From Caenorhabditis remanei (taxonomy: Eukaryota; Nematoda; Chromadorea; Rhabditida; Rhabditidae), in the NCBI RefSeq assembly GCF_010183535.1, contig NC_071332.1:5580001-5644000 (forward strand): a stretch of DNA of 64,000 nt. Reading direction: 5' to 3'. Below are positions 38,701 through 48,673 of this stretch, piece after piece (position 1 is the stretch's first letter; each line of letters begins with the position of its first letter). The position numbers were made by a program, and so were the translations under genes. The notes beneath the pieces were generated by a model. It was not told where the DNA came from, searched no databases, and was given only the letters and a program-made list of their open reading frames with translations.

Positions 38701-41700
38701 GAGGCTGTAAAGAGGCTGTAAAACGGTTCAGTTTTCTAAAACTGAGATATTTTGAATTACAGTAACCCATGAGTAGACGTACCCAGAAACAAATAGATCC
38801 ATGGAATACTCTTTTTGTGTCTCTGAATTTTCAATATTCTCACGTCTGGTCTGACTGCTCTGTTATCCCAGCAGAAACTGAAAAAGTCTGACAAAAAGAG
38901 ACCGGAAAAACAAAAAGTGCACACACTTTCTTCCACACTGTGTGTCCTTCGTTCCTCTTCTTTTTCCCATTCTATTCACAGCAAGAATACATATATATGC
39001 GTCTGTTTTTGATGCCAAAACGACACAAGGCGAACGGAGAATAAGGAGAATAAAAACCGAACAAAGTGAGAATAGGAAAAAATGAAAATGAAAATAAGGA
39101 ATATGGGTGAAGAAAATGGGGAATAGACGGGGATGAAAAGAAGGAAAAGAAAGGACTACGTGTTCTTGACAATAGGTTGCAGTATGGAGAAAACGAGAAG
39201 AAGAAGAAAGATTCTTTCTGCAAGTATTTCCATGTCTCTTGGTCACACATGAGAAAACTTAAGGACAAAGATGAAAGAAAGAGAAAACTAAGAAGAAGTA
39301 AAAAGTGTTGATCATTCTGAATATGATATGAGTTGAATGGGTGAGAAGAGACAACTCTGATCAACATCCTGGCGTTTGAGCTTTGAAGAATTGGAACTGG
39401 AAATAAGGAACTAATGAATCGAGTCTCGAAATTCGAGAAAACAATTTTCGAATTACTAGAAAAGATTGTGGGGTAGCGTAGTTCTCCGGAATGTCAAACA
39501 GAATCTAGATCAAAAAAGTCTAGGATTTGTTTCTGTTTTTGACATTGGAAAGGCAGAGTTTTGAGCACACATGGGAATCTGAGTATGAATGAAGTGGACG
39601 ACACGTGATAAATATGGTGATCAGTGTTCCCAATTCAAAATGTGTAGCTCTACAGTGAATCTTTTTAGAAATACTCGCAACATCTTTTTCAATTTTTCTA
39701 AAAGCGGAAAAAGAAAAAGTTGCACACGCATAAGTCAGTCGGGTCTCCACATCTTCCACACAAACATCATCACTTCTTTTCCGGTCATTCGTTTTGGAAA
39801 AAGAGTTGAAAAAAGAGCAGATATCAAAAAAGACGAATAGCCATCCCCCTTTTTTCTTCACTCTTCCAGTTCGCTCTGCTTGAGATATCATTAGGACTCA
39901 CGTTTCATAGATTATGTAAAAAGGAGCCTAGCATGAATCAAAATGAACACAATGATTTCCTGACCAATGGCATTGCCTACTGCAGCTGTCACAAATAAAA
40001 ATTTGATGAATGCCAAAAAATTTGCATATCAGACGCCAGTATGTACAACCAGAACACATAAGATTGTGTTAATTTCAAGGACGGAATAATGAGTTAATAG
40101 CTCATCAACTACGGTAGTTTAGAGTTTTCAAACTGACTTTGAGAATTTAAAACATGCATTGAAACCGTAGAAACTTGTGTCTCGAAGACGATGTCAAAAG
40201 TCAGCCTACCAAAAACAAGTTGAAAGAAGCGATAAAAAGGAACATTTGAGACATGAATAGACACATACATACTACATTAGGCTGATTGCCACGCGTTTTG
40301 GCTCCGAGAGCACCCAAAACGTAAGAGGGGGCACGAGGAGTGGAGCGGATAAATTTGAATGTGTCTTGACTTCAAAGGAAGATAAATCGTGAATTGTTGT
40401 TGAGGAAGATGGAAGAAGGAGAAGAAGAGCTTAGTCTTCTTACCCGCATATAAAATGTATAATAGTCCGTGAGGGAAGGGGCAGATGGTTGGATAGTGGT
40501 TGGTGGTGGTTGCTTTTCAAAAGTGGTCAAGGAAACATCCTTCATTTAGTTTTGGACCTCCCGATGAGTTGAGAAAAAGAAAAAGAAATAATGCAAGAAA
40601 GCAGTAGATGGAGCGGAGAAGTAGAAGGAGCAGTGGTGAATGGAAATTGGAGCAACCCGAAGGAAGGCGAGGAGAAGAAGGACGGAGAAGAGCGACGGGT
40701 TAATTGTGAAAATTAGATGATGGATTTGAATGCGGTGTATGTTGAAGGCACTTGGCAGAAATAAGAGTGAAACCAAAATGAGACTGGACACGGAGGAGGG
40801 GAGCACCATTCGAATATGAATTGAGGCTATTTTAGTGGGTGGGGAGAGGAGATCGAATCGAACACCATTGTCAATTGAGATGACGTCAAGAGAGAGGGGT
40901 GTAGGGGTCACCAGATGGAGAGTGATAGGTTTATGAAGGACGGACTTTGCAGCTAAAGGGACATACTTCGTGTTGAGAAAGGGGCAAGAGCCTGAGACTG
41001 TAAAGTGTGACCTGAGGTGTTTATTGATGTTCAAAAAGACTTTTGAGTGTAACATGGCAGAGGTTAGATAAGAGTAATGATATCACTGGCATAGGTCATT
41101 TCTAATCAAGTGAAAGGGATCTAAAATCAGAACCAAACGTAAACATCAAATTGCCTGTAATTTTCTGAAACAGGAATTATAAGGAGTGCTAATGGAGTGA
41201 AAAAAGAACATACTATAACAAGCCGTTTTCAAGTTACTGTAAGAGCTTATGTAGACAGTTTTTGACTCATAAAATGCTCGAATGCATTTGGAGGTGTTTA
41301 ATTAACCGACGGGTATCTATGATACTGTAAAACCTGTAATAGAGGTGCACCGGCTTCAAGAGTTTGGAACATCCTATCGTGACAGTCATTAAAAATATGA
41401 AAATGTTTTCAACTGAAGAAATACTCTATGAATACTAAACTATATTTTGTTAGTTTGCAGCTTTTTGGTATTTCTTTTGGGAACCGAGATATATCGCCGC
41501 GAACATGCACCGCTGGGTGTTTCAAGGAACACCATAAGGTCCATTTCGTTCTAGAAGGGAATCCAGTAGCGGAAAGTGACGTTTTCAGAAAGCAAAGAAT
41601 GAAAAAATGTTGGGAGATATATGAAGTGTGTGAAAATTTGTTGAACATTGGAAGGATTTTCTAATAAATATAATGTGGGCGAACCACATGATAGTGATGA

Positions 41701-44700
41701 AAGATTGATATTGACTTGATCTCAATCTTAGCCATGACAGAAATCTCTTTGCAGTTCACATTTTGTATTTTACATCTTCTCCATAGTGAAAACACATAAG
41801 AGAAAAGATCAGGAACCTCGTGTTCGTTGCTTTTTTGAGATTAGCAAGATATTGGAATACGAATTGCTGATCTAAATGTTTGAATAGGTGTTAGATGGAA
41901 GCCCTTTCCTCCGAAAAACGTCAGATGTTTTCCAATTTCATAATGCTAATAATCTGTTAGTGTTTCATCATTGAAAACATCGGAGGCCTATGAGAACTAG
42001 GAACAAGATATATTTGATATGAAAGAAAAGATTGAGATGATTCGAACATCTGTAGTGGTCTCTTTCTCAAAATCAAAGTGGTCGTAACTTTCAACATGTG
42101 CCAAATTGCAACCACTCAAAACGAGGAGGAGGAAGAACTCTCGTCCAAATCTCTCAGCTGATCACTTCTAAGCTCTCGTTCCTTTTCGAAGAAGCAATAC
42201 ATTGAAATCCTAATAGGCACATGAGCACAAATGCACACACATACAAATCACTTTTGCACCAACAATCTCTTTATTCTCAATAACACCTGTCATATGTTGA
42301 TAGCCCATTCCAACTAATTTTAGGGAAAATTTTAGGGGGGAAGAGGAAGAAGAGGAAAACATTGGGTAAATGACCTTTGATTTTGTTACCTTCTATTGTT
42401 AAGCTTATTTTGCAGAATTTTCGAAAAAAAAACGGATAGAAGGAAATCACATGACTATAGAATAAGGACACAAAGAGTGATATTCTCAAAGTCTAGAAAT
42501 CTAGAAAATTGAAAGGAGAAATGATGTTTTGAACCTTACGAATAAAGACAACTATCTTGAAACATACGAATTCATAAAAATTCAGCTAAAGGCAGTAGAA
42601 AAATGTGAATTATCAATGACTGATAAGCCTAACTGATAACAAAACAATGTCAACTCTCTTAACAACGTAGGTTCTCTGTGTAGAACCCCCACATGAATAC
42701 TATTCTTATTATGTGTTTGAATTATTGGTTTAGGATACATGCGTTAATTTGGACGAGGCTAAGAATTCAAAAACTTTTAAAAAGAGCATAGATGAATTCC
42801 TAGAGTTACTGGCAAGCAACAATTCATACTGAATGAATTCAAACTAAAAAATTTGGAGTTATTGGGGACTGTAATAAGTACTTGTATATTTCAAACTGTC
42901 TCATTTTCCACTTGAAACCGTTTATCGTCTAACAAGGGAAGTCTTCGGAGACGCATCTTTCAAACGATCTATAAATTTGATCAGAGGTATTTTCGACTAC
43001 GGGGAGTCCATTTCTGCAGTCAAAACCGGCTGAATGTCTCTGTGATCCGAGTTATGAGCTCTCAAACTTTTCATTTTTTCCAGGTTTTTTATATGGAGTT
43101 CCAAATCGGTTGCATGTACGCCCCCTTCCAAATGTGCCCCCAGCGGTTCACCTGTGCTCGTACGTTGAAAAATGAAAACAGCTTTGCGTATACTATTTTC
43201 CGGGTAGGTATGCTATGTGAAAAAGCTTAAGCATATGAAAAGTTTGAAAGCTCATAACTCGGCTCACAGAGACATTAAACAGGTTTTTACTACAGAAATG
43301 GATTTCTGGTAGTCGAAAGTACCTACAACCGATATATAGATTATTTAAAAGTCGCGCCTCCGAAAACTTCCCTTGTAAAATCAAGCCTCTGTCATTTCGC
43401 AACTTTCATCAGGACAAGGTTGCAAGTGAACTTTGAAATGATGAAAGAACTAGTTCTTTTTGCTTTTTTCTGTCTCCTTTCCTTCTTAAAAGGAAACATG
43501 TGCAATTTGACAAACGACGACTTCACACTGCCGAAACGAGGGGGCTTTTTAGTTTTGAAGAAAATGAGGACAGTGAAGAAAAAGGAGAGTATTACGGGGA
43601 GCACAAAGATAATCCTTCAATTTCAAATAGTGTCAAACTACTACTACCACCGGTGTTGGAACAAGAAAACCCTCGAAAGACCAAGAAATGACACGTGTGT
43701 GCCGTATGTTCTATTGGTAGGCGAGCGGGGGCTCTTTGGGTGTCATAAAATTAAACAGAGAAAGACAGAAAAAAGATTGAGATGAAGGGGGTAAAATATT
43801 TGGAAGCCGAGCAGTAGTGATTAGGTACAAAGAGAAAAAAATGATCCTACGCATTCAAGTAGAAAATATTTCAAGAGGCCTGACTTTTCTTTCTAACTAA
43901 TCAAGAGAAGAAGTTCATTTGCCCAAGAAAGATTTACATAGCACTTTTTCATTATGAGAATGAAAATATGAGTGCAAAATAAAAGTATGTTTTTCAAAAA
44001 TGCATATTTGTCCAGTAAGACTCAAATTATATTGAAAAATAAAAAGTTGGATGATCATTAAACTTTTTGAAAAAAGAAGTGTGTGTTTCATTATTCTTTC
44101 TGAAAAAGCTAGAAGAATCTCTCAATTCGGCACACCCTTCCTACTGCAACTCTTATTCCCAAAATAGGGGCCCAGGAACATTCAACACCTTTTTGAATTT
44201 TTTTCGTTTTCTTCCAATCTTCAAAATTTAAACCAACCTGTCAGATGAAAAGAGAACACGCGCTCCTTTATATTTTGTGTTGAGAGTCCATGTGTGGCTC
44301 CAAAAAAGAGCAATGTGGGAAAAATGGAAGGGAGAAAATGGAAAAAGAGGGGAATGTCCGCAAGGCGACCCCATTGTGTCAGGAAAAGGGAAGGTCCTAG
44401 ATGAATATTTCATGTTTTGAAATCCGCTCCCTTTTCCGCGTAAATACATGACTCTTTCTTCCTTTTCTTCTTCTTATTTCTTCTTCTGGTAGAAGTGAAG
44501 TCATGATGAAATCTCGTTTTTGTTCATTTCATTCCATCGCCCTTTTTCCATTCTCGTCAGTATTCTGTTTGCAATGATGAACCCCTTGGGAGCAGTATCC
44601 ATGTACTTGGGAAGGACGGGTGTAGGTTTTGAAATAAACATGGAACATTTGCAGAAATGTATAGACGGGGTGAAAGATAGAGATGAAATGAGTCGTTTTG

Positions 44701-46312
44701 AGATGTGTGTCCTGGCAAGTGTCAGATGTCACACGACAAATGGAAATGCCAATATGACGTGGTAGGAAACAATGGAGTTCCACTGAACATGGAATATGGA
44801 ATTAGGATGTTTTCGGCAAGTGTCTGGTTGGGAACATGGTTGCTAGGGTAACTGTCTTTTGCTGTCTTTCGAGGAATCCAAGCTTTCAGTGATGTTAGTT
44901 TCAGTTCGCTCCATAGTTGTCCGGAATCCGGATTCCGCATTCCAAATTTTGAAAATTTTATTCCGGTTCCAGATTTCGGAGTCCGATTTTTAGAGTTTCC
45001 GGTTTCAGGAATCCGGTAGTTACAATTTTTAATGTTTTTTAGTTTACAAGACGGTTTTGATCCTAAAAAGTAGTTTCAAACTTTATTTATCATTAAAACA
45101 CTCGAAAAAATGACTTGGTCTTGCAAATTTATCAAATCATTCGGAATTGCGGATGCCGAAATTCCGGAGTATCGGATTCCGGAAAGTGAAAAGTCTCACT
45201 CCGTACAACTATGGTAGGCTTGTCAAAAAAAAAAACGAAATATCTAGAATTAGTTGTACTGATCATCTACCTCCTGTAATGTTTTCAAGTTTACGCGGCA
45301 CCTTTCCTTATTTGAAAAAGACAACAACAAAAAATGAACGTCAAATTGGGCTGCAAAAAGAATATCTTTCTTTCAAATCCCGAGTTATTACACTATTCAA
45401 CATTTGCCCATGCATTAACCTATCCGCTACTAATCCAAATTCAATTTCCTTTTCTACCTTGAACTACGAAATACATAAATCTCATTTGGAGAGATCAAAA
45501 CTAGAATTAACAAACTAGAATGTATATTTCACTTCAAAAGAGCTTATTTTATCCGTTCGCCTTAGTAAACATGACATTAAAATGAGATGAAATTGAAAGC
45601 AAATGTGAAAAGAAAACGAGTGTGTTTTCAGTTAAGAGGCAAGCGGGTCACAAAGAAAAAGAAATGGAAACATTCATGATATGTAATACACAAAAAACAC
45701 TTCGTGGGAAACTTAAACTTTGCAGGGTACGTCTTGGATCCGGCTGCGTTGATGTCACTTCATAGACATCATCAACAACCGCCGACGTATGAGGATTCGA
45801 TCAAATCTCACTCACCTCCAAAGTACGACATGACTCCAGCTACAACTAATTGTGAGTGCGAAAGGATCATTGACATATTCATGCAGATTCTTCTTGAGAA
45901 TCAGAATTCTGAAGAACAACTAGAAAATGATCAACAACTATCAGACTCGGATAACAAAAGTTTTCTTGTTTTCTGTTTAGAAATAAGAAGATCTGTTTAG
46001 AAATAAGAAGACTAATATCAGTTAGAATTTTGTGACTGTCCTCATTAGGTTAATTTTTCGGTTTTTGAGAAGTTTTAACCATGTGTCTCTTAAAATGTAA
46101 CTATATAAAACAAACATTTGTTTCCAGCAACTTCGCACAATTCAATGGAGCTCCCTACCAGTAGTGCGACCACTGCCAGAATCGAAGGAACTCGTATCGA
46201 ATCTCCACGTAGCACTCCAATCCTTCTCCATACTCGCTCCATGTCAGACTCATGCCTTTCACCATCTGCGGATCTGAACGAAGAGGAAGAAGGACGGAAG
46301 AGTGCAAGATAA
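23785..46312 (+). CDS. small single-pass membrane protein with two PPxY motifs
   Basis: Exons 23785-23974, 24942-25025, 45726-45851 and 46128-46312 give 194 residues. Residues 4-28 form a membrane helix (LTPIIVIAFLLFLTLRLIIK). The cytosolic part holds PPTYEDSI and PPKYDM, both PPxY motifs of the kind bound by WW domains of NEDD4-type ubiquitin ligases, then a Ser/Thr-rich tail. The start follows a trans-splice-like acceptor. All splice phases agree, including across the 20.7 kb third intron (GTCG/GTTAGT to TGCAG/GGTAC), and hydrophilic coding character is kept. The joining of the two halves is inference; they could be two genes. No family name is recognised. Confidence 0.6.
25537..26352 (-). 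CDS. Ser/Pro-rich protein nested antisense in the large intron
   Basis: Exons (minus) 26352-26209 and 25977-25537 encode 195 residues. A TTAATCTTCAG acceptor lies seven bases before the ATG, so this may be the trans-spliced first exon or an internal exon (the upstream codons are open). The sequence has Ser/Thr-rich stretches, a basic patch ARSRKRHSPK resembling a nuclear signal, then a Ser- and Tyr/Pro-rich tail ending LLLRPVPNGHA. The composition suggests a transcription-regulator C-terminus, but no DNA-binding domain is present and I do not recognise it. An ATG-led frame at 27150 (MTEASGGDDDDNRL) could supply an upstream exon. Confidence 0.6.
27408..27421. repeat. homopolymer G14
   Basis: Fourteen consecutive G residues in a purine-rich context. 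Such poly-G tracts are prone to length change, and in C. elegans need the DOG-1 helicase for stability. The count may also vary with sequencing. Confidence 0.9.
30139..30205 (-). other. degenerate tRNA-like segment
   Basis: On the minus strand an excellent A box, TGGCTCAGCTGGATAGAGC, starts at 30205. It is followed by CTTCTAAG (an anticodon-loop-like string) and a weak B-box match GGTTCAGTGC at 30149-30140. The T-arm Cys/Ala positions do not fit and no acceptor stem pairs, so it is called a pseudo-tRNA or tRNA-derived repeat. Confidence 0.3.
31057..31319. repeat. near-perfect long hairpin element
   Basis: The left end CTACTGTCGAAAAAATAAAG is the exact complement of the right end. Arms of about 115 bp match almost throughout, with one small asymmetric insertion (TTATTTAA near 31210), around a loop of about 25-30 bp. 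The GC-rich core has AAGTTCTGGGCGGAGCTTAA and GCGGCGCGGTTC. The low divergence suggests recent insertion. It is non-coding. Confidence 0.9.
35790..36120. repeat. palindromic repeat
   Basis: The left arm has CATGAAGTCAGTTTGGAGTT, AGCTGAGAAAACGCTGATTC and ATATATACTCAG; the right arm carries inverted, diverged counterparts (GGAATCAGCGTTTTCTCAG, AACGGACTCCATGACCTTCC). Arms are about 110 bp with a spacer of roughly 110 bp. It is older than the 31057 hairpin, judging by mismatches. Confidence 0.75.
41323..41522. repeat. GTAAAACCT-family MITE, right end diverged
   Basis: Left end GTAAAACCTGTAATAGAGG then TGCACC, and an interior AATGTTTTCAACTGAAGAAA and CTTTTGGGAACCGAGATATA shared with 23423-23645. 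The right end stops at ACCGCTGGGTGTTTC without the expected inverted terminus, so it appears truncated. Confidence 0.7.
42932..43376. mobile_element. palindromic ACAAGGGAAG element with CACAGGT-type end inside
   Basis: Ends ACAAGGGAAGTCTTCGGAG and CCGAAAACTTCCCTTGT are inverted. Arms of about 145 bp share ATGTCTCTGTGATCCGAGTT and ATGAGCTCTCAAAC. The centre (43139-43155) has CCCAGCGGTTCACCTGTG, identical to an end of the inner element at 6686-7738. The outer end ACAAGGGAA and the internal TTATGAGCTCTCAAA-like string are also shared with the 5896-8064 element. Confidence 0.75.
43377..45725. other. end of the large intron
   Basis: No firm exon. A frame open from 43437 to 43691 becomes acidic and protein-like late on (LFSFEENEDSEEKGEYYGEH), while an overlapping frame from ATG 43438 starts with a signal-like stretch; neither has convincing splice sites. 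A CCGGAATCCGG-type repeat lies at 44918-45183. The 3' splice site TTTGCAG is at 45725. Confidence 0.4.
44918..45183. repeat. clustered CCGGAATCCGG-type repeats
   Basis: Many short units of the form CCGGAATCCGGATTCCG, TTCCGGTTCC, CGGAGTCCG and ATTCCGGAGTATCGGATTCC are spread over about 270 bp, interrupted by about 120 bp of AT-rich sequence. This looks like a degenerated dispersed satellite. A TTCCGG-based cluster at 56722-56822 is similar in style. Confidence 0.6.
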
Positions 46313-46444
46313 ACTCAGAGAACAATATGTTCATTACGTGAAAACAAAGAGAATCTACAAAGAGAATACCCATACAATCAACTATCAGATCAGAATGTAA
46401 AAATACAAATAAATATATTTTTGTAAATAAGAATATTTTTGGTC

Positions 46445-47811
46445 TCAATGTTCAACCATTGAGTACTCATCACGACGATCTTTTCGGCAGAATCGAATGC
46501 ACATATATATTATTGTGCAGATTAAAGTTGCGAGAACAACAAGTACAAGTCCTGCAAGGGTAAGGAGGACCCATTCAGGAAGTGGCCAATTCCAGACTGA
46601 AAAAGTTAAAGTGTTTCGAAAGTGTTTCGAAATAACTGAGAATAACTTACGTTTATCCATTTTCTCTTCTTTCAACACATGCTTGTACTGTTTTGTCATC
46701 CACTCCAAACCTTCTCGATATTGCATTTTTTTGAAGAACACCTCTCCTTGTTCAGAAATTTTCCGAATCACCGAATCATCAACTCTGATCGAAGAACCAA
46801 CAGAAGTATATACAACTTGATCACGAGCTGACAGAAATATCACCAGATCGTCGTCACACTGACCGCGGTTCTGCCGATCTCTGATGACGTCAGCAAATAT
46901 TTTGGCTGCGCGAAGAACTGATTCACGAGATCTGAAAAGTATGATGTTAGTGGAGGAGACTTATTCAGGTTGACGGAATATTTGGTTTGAAAGCTCTAAA
47001 GTTTCCGTAGTAGCTTCATTATTTCTTCTAAAGGGAGACTGCGGTATTGCAAAAATCAAGATTTTTGATATGAATCGACTCAGAATTTTGTAGAAAAGAG
47101 AAAAATCTCCTGGAACTGGGTCCGAAAATTAGTCTAAAGCGAGTGATGAGGCCTCAAAGTGTCAAAAAGGGTCTCTTGCATGCAATTTCTTCATTATATT
47201 TTAACGTAAAATTCTCTTTACGTTGACGTTTAGAGAAAAAATGTGAAAATTGAACGGCGAGAGAATTTTACGTTAAAATATAATGAAACAATTCCATGCG
47301 AGAGACCCTTTTTTGACACTTTGAGGCTTCATAACTCGCTTTAGACTAATTTTCGGACCCAGCTCCAAGAGAATTTTTTCTTTTCTACAAAATTCTGAGA
47401 CGATTCATATCAAAAATCTCGATTTTTGGAATATCGCATTCCCCCTTTAAAGTAAATATCTTACGTTTCGTTATTATCCAAATGCATCTTTTCCACGACT
47501 GCAATGGAGATTGTGTATCCTCTGGGCGGAGATTTCAAACACATTGATTGTTGTAAGCATGAGCAATTGGTCTCACCACGAACGTACAGCAACTCTTTCT
47601 CCATGAACTGCTCCTCTTGAACTGTCTCATTTTCACTGCTCTTTTTTCTCGCAACAATGTTATTCGGATCACAGAAAAATGATGGTTTAATTTGTCCACA
47701 CAGTTCTGATTGTGTCATTGAATCGGGATATGTGTATGGAGTATAATCAGGAAATCCACTATAGACAAACCCATGGAACGTGGCAGTTAGAAGGATGAAT
47801 TGAAGTAGCAT
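46445..47811 (-). CDS. MOLO1-family single-pass membrane protein
   Basis: Exons (minus) 47811-47465, 46931-46651 and 46596-46445 encode 259 residues. The order is a signal peptide (about 1-18), an extracellular domain starting with SGFPDYTPYTYPD, then CGQ and FFCDPNNI, later NCSCLQQSMCL, a membrane helix near the C-terminus (VLLTLAGLVLVVLATLICTI) and a short basic tail. The CG...CDPxxI pattern and layout fit MOLO1 (modulator of levamisole receptor-1; a TPM-type fold), which in C. elegans is an auxiliary subunit of nicotinic receptors. The function of this member is inferred from the family only. The first intron (533 bp) contains a palindromic MITE. The gene is tail-to-tail with the PPxY gene (133 bp between stops). 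Confidence 0.75.
47030..47450. repeat. palindromic MITE in the MOLO1-like gene's intron
   Basis: Outer ends AAAGGGAGACTGCGGTATTG and GAATATCGCATTCCCCCTTT are inverted. Arms of about 185 bp match well (AGGGTCTCTTGCATG with CATGCGAGAGACCC; AATTTTACGTTAAAATATAA near the loop). The loop is short, near 47225-47250. It is non-coding and fills most of the intron. Confidence 0.85.
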
Positions 47812-48167
47812 TCTAGAAAAAGAAGACGATTAGAACGGAAATAGATTCGAGAGAAAAATGAATGCAGAAAAATTGAAAAAGTAAGAATCAAAGGGATGAG
47901 TCATTCATATAAAAATGAATATTTCTCTTTTCCCTCTCCTCTTTCAAAAATGTATCGATGATGGTTTGTTGTATGCTTATCAGTCAACGCGATCCTTGTA
48001 TTTGTACTTCAAAAACGCTTTTGTTGTGCTTAGAGTGAGAGGAAAAAGAAGAAGAAGAAGAAGAAGCAATGTGTGGGAAGTGGTTATCGATTCGACTGAT
48101 TTGAGAGAAGATGAATCACATCTTATTTGAAAAAACTGCACCGGAAATCAAAATCAGAAAATAATTT

Positions 48168-48260
48168 TCATTGCTTGATAACCGAAGAGGAGTCGGTACT
48201 TGATTCATGAAGAGCTGACGGGACAATTGGAGAGGTTGAGGAGCTGCGGGCACGAGCAGC

Positions 48261-48291
<31 letters not shown>

Positions 48292-48564
48292 TCCTTCTCT
48301 GAAAATGAGAGAATTAAGATTTTCAAAGACGATAAGTTTGTTGCTCTCACTTCTTTTCAAACTCATTTTAGAATTCGATGCAGAGCGAGACGATTCGGAA
48401 GCAGAAGCAGCTCCTTTTCCTGTTTTTTCTTCTTCCCCTGTTTTCTCTTCTCGTTTATTTTGTTGTTCACCAAACACTGATCCATATTTGTAACATCGAT
48501 AAACAACGAACAATGTAACTCCAGAAACCAAGATAATTGTTGCCAATCTCGCTGTCAAATTCAT
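48168..48564 (-). CDS. small membrane protein with poly-Arg tract
   Basis: Exons (minus) 48564-48351 and 48298-48168 encode 114 residues. A single N-terminal membrane helix (about residues 6-23, LATIILVSGVTLFVVYRC) is followed by a Lys/Glu-rich then Ser-rich segment, a run of about ten Arg encoded by pure CGT repeats, and a Ser/Thr-rich tail ending SSSVIKQ. Without the 52-bp intron the same repeat reads as poly-Ser and the protein ends differently. A TTTCCCAG acceptor precedes the ATG. It begins about 110 bp after the lectin stop at 48674, so it may be downstream in an operon. The family is not recognised. Confidence 0.6.
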
Positions 48565-48673
48565 GCTTCTGGGAAATGAACGTGGAAATGAACCGAAACA
48601 AAATAGTATGTTTTAAAAACCAATTTATATAATACAAAGCAAGTCACGTAATAAATCAAAACTTTTATTCTAT

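Larger units (their letters stand above)
31320..42931. other. large-intron sequence, mostly non-coding
   Basis: About 11.6 kb with no supportable exons. It is rich in long purine or pyrimidine runs (GAGAAAAG, TTCTTCT), which create many spurious F/S/L-rich open frames. GC-rich points near 33470-33495 (GCTCGCGCGCCGCGTCGTCG) may be regulatory. Two palindromic repeats (about 35790-36120 and 41323-41522) are listed separately. Confidence 0.5.

Noticed and set aside
38863..39367. Overlapping minus-strand frames of 127-131 codons rich in F, S and L.
   Set aside because: They arise from long purine runs (GAAGAAG, GAAAATG) on the plus strand; there are no splice sites, conserved motifs or balanced composition.
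40546..41055. A 169-codon minus-strand frame, the longest in the giant intron.
   Set aside because: Low-complexity hydrophobic composition over purine-rich sequence, no acceptor or donor in frame, and no recognisable domain; kept only as unproven.
47915..48130. A plus-strand frame with a KRRRRRR run.
   Set aside because: It comes from a GAAGAAG repeat upstream of the minus-strand MOLO1-like gene and has no start or splice context.
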